NCBI GenBank assembly: GCA_963696675.1
Contig: CAVOLM010000042.1
Span: 1-64,000 of the forward strand
Direction of reading: 5' to 3'
Origin: DATBVX01 sp963696675
GTDB lineage: Bacteria > Pseudomonadota > Gammaproteobacteria > Steroidobacterales > Steroidobacteraceae
Length of the DNA: 64,000 bases
The number at the start of each line of letters is the position of its first letter. Position 1 is the stretch's first letter. Both the position numbers and the translations under genes were made by a program. The notes beneath the pieces were generated by a model. It ran no database searches and was not told where the DNA came from. It saw only the letters and a list, made by a program, of their open reading frames with translations. Below, piece by piece: positions 38,801 to 49,881 of this stretch.

Positions 38801-40741
38801 CAGGGTTCTACCGGCCAGGCGGGCTGCAACTGCCGCGGCATGAACACCTGGTACAGGCACAGACAGCCGTCCTGTTCCACCGTGGCCCTGACGACTCGGG
38901 CACGTGGGCGGATGCTGAGGCAGGTATTGCTCTGGGGCATCGGCGGCTGGCCGTTCTTGATCTCTCGCCGGCAGGTCATCAGCCAATGATCTCGCCGTCC
39001 GGGCGATACGTGATCGCCTACAACGGCGAGATCTACAACCACCTGGAAATTCGCGACCTGCTCGAGTCAGCACTGGCATGGCGCGGCCACTCGGATACCG
39101 AGACATTGCTCGCCGCCTTCGATTGCTGGGGCCTTGAGCGCACTCTCCAGGCGACAGTCGGCATGTTTGCGTTCGCCTTGTGGGACCGCGAGACCCGAAC
39201 TCTGACGCTGGCAAGGGATCGCGCTGGTGAAAAGCCGCTTTACTACGGATGGCAGGGCGATGTGTTTCTGTTCGGCTCGGAACTCAAGGCATTGCGTGAG
39301 CACCCGGAATTCCGTGCCGATATCGATCGCGAGGTGCTCGCGACCTACTTGCGGCGCGGATACGTCCCAGCGCCGCAATCGATCTACCGCCACATCTTCA
39401 AGTTGATGCCTGGCACGTACGTGCGGCTGTCATCCAGCGACGCGCGAGGCAGCGCGCCGCAGCCACACGCCTACTGGTCGCTTCTGCAGGTGGCGGAGCA
39501 TGGCCTGGCTGCGCCGTTTTCCGGGAGCGACCAGGAAGCCGCAGATCAGCTCGAGATAGCGCTGACACGCGCAGTCTCTCAGCAAAGTGTCGCGGATGTT
39601 CCGTTGGGAGCTTTTCTCTCGGGGGGCATCGATTCGAGCACGGTGGTGGCGCTCATGCAAAAGCAGGCGTCGCGACCGGTGAAGACATTCACGATTGGGT
39701 TTCACGAATCCGAATTTCAGGAAGCGGAGCATGCGAGAGCCGTTGCGAACTTGCTGGGCACTGACCATACGGAGCTCTATGTCACGCCTCGCGAAACGAT
39801 GGAGGTAATTCCTCGTTTGCCCGACATGTACGATGAGCCATTTGGTGACAGCTCTGCGATACCCACACATCTCGTGGCGCAACTGGCACGACGTCATGTC
39901 ACCGTGTCCCTGTCTGGCGACGGCGGCGATGAGCTGTTTGGTGGCTACACCCGCTATCTGCGCACGGATGCAACGTGGCGGGCCATGAGCCACGTACCTC
40001 GATTTGCGCGCAGCCTGCTGGCGCACAGTTGCCGCGCTTACGCACGCCGTAGCCGCACTTCATCGCTCGGCTGGAAAGCTGGCCGGTTGGCGCTTTACCT
40101 ATCCGCGAGAACCGCCGACGAGTGTTATGCGGCCAGAGTCATCCAATACGAGGCGGCGCACGAGCTCGTACTCGGATTCGGGCGGTCCGGTGGGTCTTGG
40201 GCACCTCGGCCGACCGTCGGAAAGGGAACTGTCGATGGGAGGCATCTTCGATCGGATGATGTATGCGGACGGCATGACGTACTTGCCAGATGACATTCTC
40301 ACGAAGGTTGATCGCGCTTCCATGGCGGTGAGTCTCGAGTCGCGCGTGCCGATGCTGGATCATCGGGTCATCGAACTGGCGTGGCGCATGCCACTGCACC
40401 TGAAGGTACGCAACGGCGAAGCCAAGTGGCTGCTGAAGCAGGTCTTGTTTCGATACCTGCCGCCCGCCGTGATGGATCGCCCGAAGCAGGGTTTCGGAGT
40501 TCCCGTCGGCGAATGGCTGCGCGGGCCATTGCGTGCGTGGGCGGAGGACCTGCTTTCGGAGACTCGAGTGCGTAGCGACGGACTGTTGAACCCCAGGCTG
40601 GTGCGTGAACAGTGGTCGCGGCGTCTCGCCGGCATATCTGCAGACGGGGACAGCCTTTGGCAGGTCTTGATGTTCCAGGCATGGGCTGCAGCCACCGCCG
40701 TACGGTCCCAGACGGCGCGGTACGCCAGTCGTGTCGCCTAA
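38788..40741 (+). CDS. Asparagine-synthetase-like amidotransferase 1; one frameshift
   Basis: About 650 residues. The N-terminal class II glutaminase domain starts MCGLAG with nucleophile Cys2 and has YNGEIYN; the C-terminal synthetase domain has the pyrophosphate loop SGGIDSS and LSGDGGDELFGGYTRYL. Such AsnB-like enzymes in glycan loci can turn a carboxyl group (for instance of an uronic acid) into an amide. The frame changes near 40185-40225, after which MMYADGMTYLPDDILTKVDR continues. This is the first of three paralogues in the locus. Confidence 0.83.
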
Positions 40742-40756
40742 GCGAGGCTAAGAGCA

Positions 40757-42933
40757 ATGTGTGGCGTGCTGGGAGTTGCGCTGGGTCCGCGTCGAGATGA
40801 TGCGCGCCTGGTCGAGTTGTTCCCCGCAGCCCTTGCCAAGCTCCACCATCGCGGTCCCGACGCACGCGGCCACTTTCAGGACAGGAATGTCTTCCTCGGC
40901 CACACTCGTCTCAGCATCCTCGACCTTACCGACGCTGGAAGGCAGCCGATGCGAACGGCTGACGGGCGCTTCGCCATCAGCTACAACGGCGAGGTCTACA
41001 ACTTTCGCGAACTCGCGCGGGAATACGCCCTCGCTGACCTGCGCTCTGCATCCGATACCGAAGTTGTCCTACGCCTGTTCGCAGAGCTGGGCGACTTCGT
41101 CGTTCACGAAGCTCAATGGCATGTTTGCTTTTGCCGTGTACGACGCGCTCGCTCGCAAGCTGTGGCTGGTACGCGATCGGCTCGGCATCAAGCCGCTGTA
41201 TTTCGAGCTGCGCTCTGACCGGCTCAGTTTCGCCTCGGAGATCAAGGCGATTCTTGCGCTTGGGGAGAGCGCACCGCATTGCGACGTTTCGGCTCTGCAC
41301 GAGTGGGTCTACTACGGCAATCCGCTCGGCGGCCACACTCTATATAAAGGCATCCGGCAATTGCTGCCCGGTCATTTTCTCGAGATCGACCTCGAGTCCT
41401 TCGAGTACTCCATTCGGGCGTACTGGTCACTCGAGGAGCAGTCCAGGGATGGTATCGAGGCGCCGCGCGATGCGCAGGAGACTATTGAGCGGACCCGGCG
41501 GCTCCTCGAACAGGCCGTGCATCGGCAACTGGTCAGCGACGTGCCTGTCGGGCTATTCCTTTCGGGCGGAGTGGATTCCAGCGCGCTGACGGCGTTCGCC
41601 TCGCGACACTACGGCGGTCGGCTCGCGACCTATTCGGCCGGCTTCGATTTCGCACGCGACGAGGGCGAGCTGCCAGAAGGCGCAGCGGGTGGCCGCTTTT
41701 TTCGGCACAGAGCATCACGAGATTCACATCAGCGGTGCCAACGTCGGCGACCTGGTTCAGGACCTCGTTCAGCACCACGACATGCCGTTCTCCGATGCCG
41801 CGAACATCCCGCTTGCCCTGATGGCGTCGAAGATCAGTGCGCACACAAAAGTAGTGCTGCAGGGAGATGGCGGTGATGAGCTGTTCGGCGGCTACAGCCG
41901 CTATTTCACCCTCGATCACTACAATCTCCTGCGACTGCCGGCGCTGGTCGTCCAGCATGCGCACCGTCTCGCGCCGGATACCGCATTTCAGCATCGGGTG
42001 CGGCGTTACGTGCGCGCCCTTGCGGCCGAGGACATGGCTGCGACCATGGCGCTGCTCCTGACGTCGGAGGATCGATCCATGGAGCCCGCCGCAATCTTTG
42101 CGCACCCGTTGCGCGAGAGCGTCGAGCAATACGACCCGTTCCGGCGTCATCGTGAGTGCCTGCGGATGTTCGTGGATCAGGACCGCATCAACCAGATGTC
42201 ATTTCTCGATCTGATGATCACCTTGCCCGACACCTATCTGGAGAAGGTCGACCGCTCGACGATGGCCGCAAGCCTGGAGGTGCGTGTGCCGTTCCTCGAT
42301 CACGAATTGGTGGACTTCGTAGTCGGACTTCCCGGCGAGGCGAAGACACCGCGCGGCAATCAGAAATGGCTGCTGAAAGCCGCTCTCAAAGGCATCGTGC
42401 CCGACGAGGTCCTGCACGGTCCCAAGGTCGGGCTCGATGTGCCCTACGGCGCGTGGCTGCAGGGAGCGCTAAAGCCGCTGTTCTTCGACCAGCTTGCGAT
42501 GTTCAGGCGCCGAGACCCTGACGTGTTGGATGTGGAACATGTCGAACGCCTGTACCAACGTACGGGGGCCGGGCGTCGTGATGACTCGTACATGCTATGG
42601 AAGGTGCTGAACTTCATGATCTGGGCGAACCACTCGGAGGTTCGCTTCGATGCCGCAATGGCGGCGCTAGATGACGCGTACGCCTTCGTTTCCCGAGAGC
42701 GTCTGCCCTGTCGATCAGTCGGCGCTCGCTACCGCCGATGCGGGCGACGGCCTCGTTTGCTCGCTGGGCCATCGCTACCCGATCCGGCAGGGCATCCCGC
42801 GGCTGCTTGCGCCGGAGCGCAACTACGCAGAGGCGTTCGGCGCGCAGTGGCGTCTCTACCGCGTCACCCAACTGGACTCCTACACGAAGACCAACCTGTC
42901 CAGGGACCGTTTGCGCCGCTGCATCGGCGATGA
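40757..42933 (+). CDS. Asparagine-synthetase-like amidotransferase 2; two or three frameshifts
   Basis: Same two-domain layout as the neighbour: MCGVLG with Cys2, SYNGEVYN, then SGGVDSS and LQGDGGDELFGGYSRY. Extra T at 41103-41104 (joining DFVV to TKLNGMFAFA) and extra A at 41674 (joining GELP to KAQRVAAFFGTEHH) break the frame. The frame as read runs to 42933, but its last 87 codons overlap the next gene and look like out-of-frame sequence. One more extra base would end it at the TAG at 42668-42670, directly before the next ATG, giving about 637 residues. Distinct in sequence from amidotransferases 1 and 3, so it probably has a different acceptor. Confidence 0.8.
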
Positions 42934-43663
42934 GTTGTGGCATGACCTGCAGCGTCCGGAACGCCGCTTCGAAGTTCTCGAAGCAGGCTGCGGCGCGGGG
43001 CGATTTACCGAGATCCTGCTTCAGCTCCCAGCAGCCTCAGTGACGTCTACCGACCTCAGTTCCGCCGTCGAACCCAATCAGGAGAATTGTCCGCAATCGG
43101 ATCGCCACCGCATCATCCAGTGCGACATCGGTCAGCTTCCATTCCGGCCCGCCCAGTACGATGTAGTGATTTGCCTGGGCGTGGTGCAGCACACGCAGAA
43201 TCCCGAGATCACCATTGCGAACCTCTATGGGCAGGTGAAGCCAGGGGGGTGGCTGGTGCTTGACCACTATCAGCACTCGTTCTCCCACCACACGCGGTTC
43301 GGTGACATGGTGCTGCGGCCCATTCTGAAGCGGTTGCCGCCTGCCAAGGGCATCGCTGCCACGCGGGCATTGACTCGCTGGTTCTTCCCGCTGCACCGGG
43401 CCGTGAGACACGTTCGGCCCGCACAGATGCTGCTCTCTCGTTTCTCGCCGTTGCTCACTTACTACCATGCCTTTCCCGAGCTGAGCGACAAACTGCAGTA
43501 CGAATGGGCGGAACTCGACACGCATGACGGGCTGACGGATTGGTACAAGCATCTGCGCACTGCGCGTTCGATCCGTGCAGCGTTGCAGGCGCTCGAGGCA
43601 CGCAGTATCTGGGTCGCGACCGGCGGCAACGGTATCGAAGCCCGTTGCCAGAAGCCGCTCTGA
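42671..43663 (+). CDS. SAM methyltransferase with N-terminal Trm112-like segment
   Basis: A 330-residue protein. Residues 8-46 (VCPVDQSAL to RQGIPRLL) resemble the Trm112p-like zinc-ribbon segment often fused to glycan methyltransferases. Motif I is VLEAGCGAGRFTEILLQLP, then STDLSSAVE, and ICLGVVQHTQNPE. Clean frame. Follows amidotransferase 2 directly. Confidence 0.8.
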   Translation: MTRTPSFPESVCPVDQSALATADAGDGLVCSLGHRYPIRQGIPRLLAPERNYAEAFGAQWRLYRVTQLDSYTKTNLSRDRLRRCIGDELWHDLQRPERRFEVLEAGCGAGRFTEILLQLPAASVTSTDLSSAVEPNQENCPQSDRHRIIQCDIGQLPFRPAQYDVVICLGVVQHTQNPEITIANLYGQVKPGGWLVLDHYQHSFSHHTRFGDMVLRPILKRLPPAKGIAATRALTRWFFPLHRAVRHVRPAQMLLSRFSPLLTYYHAFPELSDKLQYEWAELDTHDGLTDWYKHLRTARSIRAALQALEARSIWVATGGNGIEARCQKPL

Positions 43664-43698
43664 CGGATGCCGCGTCGAACTCACGTCGAGTCCAGAGC

Positions 43699-44661
43699 AT
43701 GAAGCTGAAAGCCAAAGCGCTGCTGTCGGGACTGGCCACATACGTTCCGGGCTACGACTTCATGAGAGCAACCGGGGGGACGGATTCGGCGCGCTATTGC
43801 TACTCCGTGTGGCTGCGCCACCTGCTGCGCGCGCGTGCGGCCGGCGCCGTACACGCCATCCCGCACACGGTCGCCGAACTTGGACCTGGCGACTCAATCG
43901 GGATCGGCCTCGCGGCGCTGCTATCGGGCGTCGAAGAATACTACGCGCTCGATGTCGTTCGTTACTCGGATCTAGACAGCAATCTCACGATCTTTGACGA
44001 GCTCGTGGAGTTGTTCGGGCGCCGTACTGCGATCCCGGATGAGCAGGAATTCCCGCACGTGAGGCCCACGCTTGCGCACTACGATTTTCCGCACGACCTG
44101 CTCGATACAGCGTGGCTCGACACTGCGCTGGGCCGCGAACGCGTCGCAGATATCCGCTCGTCGATCGCGCGTGTGGGCAATGGCCGCTCGCGCATCGTGT
44201 ATCGCGCCCCGTGGACCGATCCGTCGGTTATCCAGGAAAAAGCGATCGACATGATCTATTCGCAAGCGGTGCTGGAACACGTTGAGGATGCTTCCAGCGT
44301 GTATGAGGCCATGCGACGCTGGCTCAAGCCCACCGGGATCATGTCACACCAGATCGACTACCGCTGCCACGGCAAGGCGGATAGCTGGAACGGTCACTGG
44401 ACCTATTCGGACGCCGCCTGGAAAGTCGTCGTCGGTCGACGGCCGTATCTTCTGAACCGCATGCCGCACTCTGAGCATGTGCGCCTGTTATCCAGCGCGG
44501 GGTTTGTCGTCACCAGCGCGGTGCCCGAGCGCGCGCCTTCCTCGCTGCGACGACACCAGCTGGCTGAACGCTTCCGCAGCTTGTCCGACGACGATCTGAG
44601 CACTTGCGGCGCCTACATCGTCGCAGTTGTGTCGCAGCAGGGTCTGCCTGTCGACACGTGA
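43699..44661 (+). CDS. SAM-dependent methyltransferase-like protein
   Basis: A 320-residue protein starting at ATG 43699. The SAM region is unusual (VAELGPGDSIGIGLAALLSG, then YYALDVVRYS), with MIYSQAVLEHVEDASSVYEAM and a HQIDYRCHGK segment. The family occurs in O-antigen loci. Overlaps the next glycosyltransferase by four bases (GTGA). Acceptor unknown. Confidence 0.72.
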   Translation: MKLKAKALLSGLATYVPGYDFMRATGGTDSARYCYSVWLRHLLRARAAGAVHAIPHTVAELGPGDSIGIGLAALLSGVEEYYALDVVRYSDLDSNLTIFDELVELFGRRTAIPDEQEFPHVRPTLAHYDFPHDLLDTAWLDTALGRERVADIRSSIARVGNGRSRIVYRAPWTDPSVIQEKAIDMIYSQAVLEHVEDASSVYEAMRRWLKPTGIMSHQIDYRCHGKADSWNGHWTYSDAAWKVVVGRRPYLLNRMPHSEHVRLLSSAGFVVTSAVPERAPSSLRRHQLAERFRSLSDDDLSTCGAYIVAVVSQQGLPVDT

Positions 44662-45728
44662 TCCGGGTACTGCTGATCGGTCCGCTCCCGCCCCCAATGG
44701 GCGGGGACACGCGACATTTCGTCACGCTGGCGGACGACTTGCGTGCTCACGAGCGCTTCCACGTCAAGGTCGTGAATACGCTCGCGAGTGCAGCAGCACT
44801 CGAGTCTCACGCGCAATCTCGGAGTGGCGTTGCGGACGCTGCTCGCCGTCATCGCCAATCGGGGTAGCGTAGACCTCATTTCGTTTCACGCCAGTGATCG
44901 AGGCATGTTCCTGTTCGGTCCTGTGATAGTTGCGTTGAGCAAGCTGCTGCGGATGCCAGCGGTGTTGCGCGTGTTCGGCGGCTCGTTTGGGGATTTCTAC
45001 GAGAGTGGCGAATCTGTTCAAGAAAGCAATCATGCGAAAGTTCATTCTATCTGCCGACGTAGTCTTGCTGCAGACCCAACGGGCGATCCGTCAGTTGCAG
45101 AGCAAGGTCGAGGGCAAAGCTAGTGTGGTTTTCCACGTACATCAGGCCGGCAGTGCCACCGCCGATTGAGAACGATGACAAGGCAGAGGCAGCCCGGACC
45201 TGTCAGCGATTCATCTATCTTGGCCACCTCTGGCGTATCAAAGGGGTCGAAACGATTCTCGAAGCAGTGCCGCATTTACCGCTGGGTTGCAGCATCGACC
45301 TCTTCGGTCCGCTTGATGAGTACACGGCGGAGACGATCGAGCGGCGAGGCAATGGCCGCGTGCGCTATGGTGGGTTTCTGACTCACGATCAGGTGGATAT
45401 TGCGTTATGGAAATACGATTGCCTTGTTCTGCCGACTCATCATCCGGGCGAGGGCTACCCGGGCGTGATTGCCGAGGCGTTCGCACACGGCCTTCCAGTG
45501 ATCACCACGAAGTGGCTCGCCATACCAGAAATTGTAGACGAGACATGCGGCCTGCTTATCGATCCACAAGATACGCCTGGATTCGTTGCTGCACTGACGG
45601 CGCTGAATCAGGACCGTGAGCGTTGGCGGCAACTGAAGGAAGGCGCACGGAGGCGGGCCGCACAGTTTGATCATGCCATTTGGTCGAGAAGGTTCGAGGA
45701 GATCTGCGAAGGGCTGGTCCAAAGCTAG
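44658..45728 (+). CDS. Glycosyltransferase family 4; three frameshifts
   Basis: About 356 residues. N-terminus VIRVLLIGPLPPPMGGDTRH, then HASDRGMFLFGPVIVALSK, LRVFGGSFGDFYES, and the C-terminal FIYLGHLWRIKGVETILEA and HPGEGYPGVIAEAFAHGLP with the EX7E motif. The frame advances by one at about 44780, 45005 and 45115, each time as expected for a single extra base. The stop abuts the ATG of amidotransferase 3. Confidence 0.77.
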
Positions 45729-47628
45729 ATGTGCGGCATCTTTGGCGTACTGCAGCCGGCGGCACTGCGGCTGGATCCGGACATACTGGAAGCGGCCGCG
45801 CGCGTGCAGGCGCATCGCGGGCCTGACGGGCGTGGCATGAAGAGCTACCCGCTGGGTCGCAACACGCTCGTGTTCGCGCATCAACGCTTGTCGATCATCG
45901 ACCTGAGCGATGCAGGCCTGCAGCCCATGGAGTTCGGTGATGGCGAGGGCAGCCTGATCTACAACGGTGAGTTGTACAACTATCTGGAATTGCGGGCCGA
46001 ACTTGCAGTTGCCGGCGCCAGGTTCTCGACACGCACCGATACCGAGGTACTGCTGACGGCCCTGCATCACTGGGGTCCGGAGCGCGCACTCAGCAGCTTC
46101 AATTGGATGGGCGCTCTTGCCTGGCTCGATCGAGCTGGCGCACGACTCGTCCTCGCTTGTGACGCGGGCTCCGAGAAGCCGCTCTATCTCTATGCGGACG
46201 AGGAGCGATTCGTCTTTGCCTCCGAGATCAAGACGCTGCTCACGTTGCTCGGGCGCAAGTTCGCGTTGGATCGCGATGTGGTTGGCCAGTTCCTCTTCCA
46301 GGGGATGAGCGATGCTTCCACGCGCACCTTCTTCGACGGCATACGTCGCATCGAGGCCGGTACCTACCTTGTGCTCGATTTGGCCGCAGAGAAGCTGCAG
46401 GCCGTCACTTCACGCTTTCAGGCCCCGCGCTTCGCAGACGATCCGGCGTCCCTGTCCCTCGACCAGTTCATCGAGAAATTGCGCTCGTTGTTCATCGACT
46501 CAGTCCGGGTCCGACTACGCAGCGACGTTCCCGTCGGCGTGCTTCTGTCCGGTGGAGTCGACTCGTCATCCATAGCCGCTGTTGCGCAATCACTGGTTGG
46601 ACGCGACAGTGCGCCGCGACTCCTCTCCGCTATCAGCGACGATCCGCGCTTCGATGAGTCCGTGCACATTGAGGTTATGGAGCGCCACCTGCAACAGCAG
46701 GCCCAAAGGATCACGCTGCGCATGACGCCCGACAGGATGGCGGCCGAACTGTCAGAAGCCAACTGGTACAACGACGCGCCGATTGCGGGACTCTCGGCGC
46801 TTGCGCATCGACGGCTGATGATGCGCGCCGTGGAACTCGGACTGACGGTGATTCTGAGCGGACAGGGCGCTGACGAGATACTGCTGGGCTATCGAAAGTT
46901 TCTTGGCTTCTACCTTCAGTCGCTGCTGCGGCAGGGAAAGGTGTTCAAGGGAGTTGCGGTGCTTGCGAGCTTCATCGCAAACCGATCCGTTGTGGCGCAG
47001 TTCGAAGTCAGCGATGCGAAGCGCTACGTGCCACTCTTGCGCAAGATCGCTGGAGCGGTCGGCGAACGTTCCGAAGGCGACACTGAAGGTGGCTGGCTGC
47101 GAGGCTGGCACGCCTTGACCGCTGGGCCTTGGGTCAGGGTCGCTGGCAGAGCGCCAGTTGCTGGACATCCGCCATTACTCAGTTCCTTCCCTGTGCCACT
47201 ACGAAGACCGCATGTCGATGGCATCGAGCCGGGAGATACGTCTGCCGTTTCTCGATTCGCGCCTGGTGGATCTGTTACTGAGCGTACCTGATGACTACAA
47301 GCTGCACCGCGGATGGACAAAGTACGCGTTTCGCAAGGCAATGGAATCGTTCCTGCCGAAGGAGATCTGCTGGCGCAGGGACAAGCAGGGTTTCTCCAAT
47401 CCGGAGAGCGAGTGGCTGAAGGAGGAATTGCGAGGGCAAGTGCTGGAGGCATTCGCGCCAGACGGTCTCCTGTCCCGGAAGGGCATTATGGACAGCGGAG
47501 CTCTGTTGCGACGCTACGAGCAGTACCGACATCAGCCCGTGCGGGGAGGGGCGATCTGGTATCGAGAGATCTTCGCTCCGCTCTCGCTTGAGTCGTGGAT
47601 GCGGCGCTATGAACGATGGATCGCATAA
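45729..47628 (+). CDS. Asparagine-synthetase-like amidotransferase 3; one frameshift
   Basis: About 632 residues. MCGIFG with Cys2, HRGPDGRG, YNGELYNYLEL in the glutaminase domain; LLSGGVDSSSIA and the modified loop LSGQGADEILLGY in the synthetase domain, where the other two paralogues have SGDGGDELFGGY. The frame changes near 47095-47145; the tail resumes as RQLLDIRHYSVPSLCHYEDR. The ATG follows the glycosyltransferase stop without a gap. The altered ATP-site loop suggests a different subfamily. Confidence 0.82.
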
Positions 47629-48889
47629 CGGCGATTCCGTTACATCGGTGAACATCTGGCTGATCACCGTCGGGGAGCCGCTGCCCGGATTCTCCAAAGG
47701 GGACCGGTTATGGCGCTCGGGCTACCTTGCGCAGCTGCTGGCGTCGCGGGGTCACAACGTCACCTGGTGGACATCTTCATTCGATCATTTTCACCGCGTG
47801 CACTTCACGACCGAATCGCGGTCCGTCGAGGCAGGCCCCGGCCTTTCCCTGCAGTTCCTGCACGGCCGCGCGTATCGCAAGAACGTTTCGGTCGCGCGCC
47901 AAGTCAACCACTGGCAGATCGGCTCGGAATTTCGCAGGTTGGCGCGAGAATACCCGCCACCAGCCGTCATCATTTGCTCATTTCCCACGATCGAGCTTGC
48001 CACCGAGGCGATTGAATATGGCCGTGCACGTGGTGTGCCGACGTTTCTCGACATCCGTGATCTGTGGCCCGATGAGATCGTCGATCACATCCCGCGTGCT
48101 GTACGGCGCTTGGGACGAATCCTGCTTGCTCCGCTATTCGCGAATGTGCGCCGGGCCATGACCCGTGCCACGGGTCTCGTTGCCATCTCCGGGCAGTTTC
48201 TCGCGTGGGGTCTCGCTTTGGCCGGACGTGGTCATTCCGAACAGCGAGACCACGTCTTTCCGCTGGGGTACACCGGCGATCTCGAGCCGGTCACGACAGA
48301 TAACCTGACCGGTGACGCAGCACAGGCTCTTGGCGTAAATGCCAACAAGAAGATTTTCTGGTTCTGCGGCACCTTTGTCAGCAACATCGATCTGGGTACC
48401 GTGATCGAGGCCGCGCGTCATCTGCGCGGACGTGAGGACATTCAATTCGTGTTCACCGGTGCGGGCGAGCGCGACCCGGAATGGCGCAGGCATGCTCACG
48501 GGCTCGCAAATGTCGTCTTTACGGGTTGGGCGAGGAGGGCGGAGCTTGCCTACCTTTCATCCATCGTTTGGGCCGGTCTCGGACCCTACCGCGTTGGTGC
48601 GAGGATGACTCTACCCAACAAGCTCTTCGAGTACATGAGTCGTGGGCTACCGGTTCTAATGAGCCTGGAAGGCGAGACCCGCGAGTTGGTCTTGGGCAAC
48701 GACATTGGCCTTTGGTATCGGGCAGGCGACTCCGCGAGCCTCGGCGACGCCATCGTAAATATCGCGGACGATCCGGGCGCTCGCGAGCGAATGTCTGCGA
48801 ATGCAGTCCGGCTGTTCCGGGAGCGTTTCTCGCCTGCGGCCATATACAACGATTATGCGGATTTTGTGATCGCGAGAGCCCGCTCGTAA
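47609..48889 (+). CDS. Glycosyltransferase family 4 (WbuB-like)
   Basis: About 426 residues, overlapping amidotransferase 3 by 20 bases. N-terminal LITVGEPLPGFSKGDRLWRS and GHNVTWWTSSFDHFHR are typical of WbuB-like fucosamine transferases; the C-terminal domain has FWFCGTFVSNIDLGTVIEA and LPNKLFEYMSRGLPVLMS with the catalytic glutamate pair. A GTG at 47648 is an alternative start. Clean frame. The donor could be an N-acetylated deoxy-amino sugar by analogy. Confidence 0.82.
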   Translation: MNDGSHNGDSVTSVNIWLITVGEPLPGFSKGDRLWRSGYLAQLLASRGHNVTWWTSSFDHFHRVHFTTESRSVEAGPGLSLQFLHGRAYRKNVSVARQVNHWQIGSEFRRLAREYPPPAVIICSFPTIELATEAIEYGRARGVPTFLDIRDLWPDEIVDHIPRAVRRLGRILLAPLFANVRRAMTRATGLVAISGQFLAWGLALAGRGHSEQRDHVFPLGYTGDLEPVTTDNLTGDAAQALGVNANKKIFWFCGTFVSNIDLGTVIEAARHLRGREDIQFVFTGAGERDPEWRRHAHGLANVVFTGWARRAELAYLSSIVWAGLGPYRVGARMTLPNKLFEYMSRGLPVLMSLEGETRELVLGNDIGLWYRAGDSASLGDAIVNIADDPGARERMSANAVRLFRERFSPAAIYNDYADFVIARARS

Positions 48890-48938
48890 TGAATCCCAAA
48901 AGGGATCTGCGTGGACCGCACGCAGGCAACTCGCCGCA

Positions 48939-49826
48939 TTGAGTCAACAGAGATCGGCAACACGCGGGACTAGGTGGCAGCGCAATAACCGGGTAACCTA
49001 CCGCACCTTTTCGCATGGCCCGGCACGGGCGTTGGAGATTCAGGGGATCGTGTTCACAGAATTTTCCGAAGTCACGGAGCTCGCCGGATCTGAAATCACC
49101 GAAGAACAACTGCAGCGCATGCGTCACCGCTATGGCTGGGCTGCGCGCTACTGCCGGGGAAAGGACGTCGTGGAAGTCGCGTGCGGCAGCGGACAGGGGC
49201 TCGGCATCCTCGCCAGTGTGAGCCGGTCCCTGGAGGCGGGCGACTACTCGGACCAGATCTTGGGAATCGCCCGGGCGCACTACGGAAGTCGTCTGCGACT
49301 GACCCGGCTCGATGCGCAATCGCTGCCCTACGCCGACGGATCCAAGGATGTGATCATTCTGTTCGAAGCCATCTATTACATTCCGGATGCAACACGTTTC
49401 GTACGGGAATGTCGTCGTGTCTTGCGACCAGGTGGGCGCGTGCTTGTGGCCACGGCGAACAAGGATCTCTGGGATTTCAGTCCGAGCCCTCTAAGCCACA
49501 GCTACTTCGGAGCCGGTGAGCTTGTCGGGTTGTTCGCGGATGCCGGCTTCCGTGCGGAGGTGTACGGATACATGCCGGTGGAACAAGTCTCCTGGCGCCA
49601 GAGAATCATGCGTCCAGCCAAGCGGCTTGCCGTTGGGATGGGAATCATGCCGAAGTCCCTCAAGGGGAAACGCTTGCTCAAGCGATTCGTCTTCGGTCGA
49701 ATGGTTGCAATGCCGGCAGAGTTGCCGGCGTCTGATGATGACGTCGAGAGCCCGACCCCGCTTCTACCCGGTGAACCGGATCGTCGGCACAAGGTGCTGT
49801 ACTGCTGTGCCACGCGGTCTGCTTGA
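48939..49826 (+). CDS. Class I SAM-dependent methyltransferase
   Basis: A 295-residue methyltransferase_11-type protein with VVEVACGSGQGLGILASVS, LEAGDYSDQILGIARAHYG, DVIILFEAIYYIPDATRFV and RVLRPGGRVLVATANKD. The TTG start at 48939 is tentative; the GTG at 49050 (VFTEFSEVTEL) is possible but would shorten a conserved N-terminus. Clean frame, 49 bases after the glycosyltransferase. Confidence 0.78.
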   Translation: MSQQRSATRGTRWQRNNRVTYRTFSHGPARALEIQGIVFTEFSEVTELAGSEITEEQLQRMRHRYGWAARYCRGKDVVEVACGSGQGLGILASVSRSLEAGDYSDQILGIARAHYGSRLRLTRLDAQSLPYADGSKDVIILFEAIYYIPDATRFVRECRRVLRPGGRVLVATANKDLWDFSPSPLSHSYFGAGELVGLFADAGFRAEVYGYMPVEQVSWRQRIMRPAKRLAVGMGIMPKSLKGKRLLKRFVFGRMVAMPAELPASDDDVESPTPLLPGEPDRRHKVLYCCATRSA

Positions 49827-49881
49827 TAATCGGTTCCAATGAGATGAATTCGAGTCGCTCCAACAACAGAGGCCGCTTGCG

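Noticed and set aside
42671..42933. C-terminal extension of amidotransferase 2 as a real domain
   Set aside because: The 87 codons lie out of frame over a well-conserved methyltransferase start and have shadow-type composition. A stop at 42668-42670 in the adjacent frame fits the normal end.
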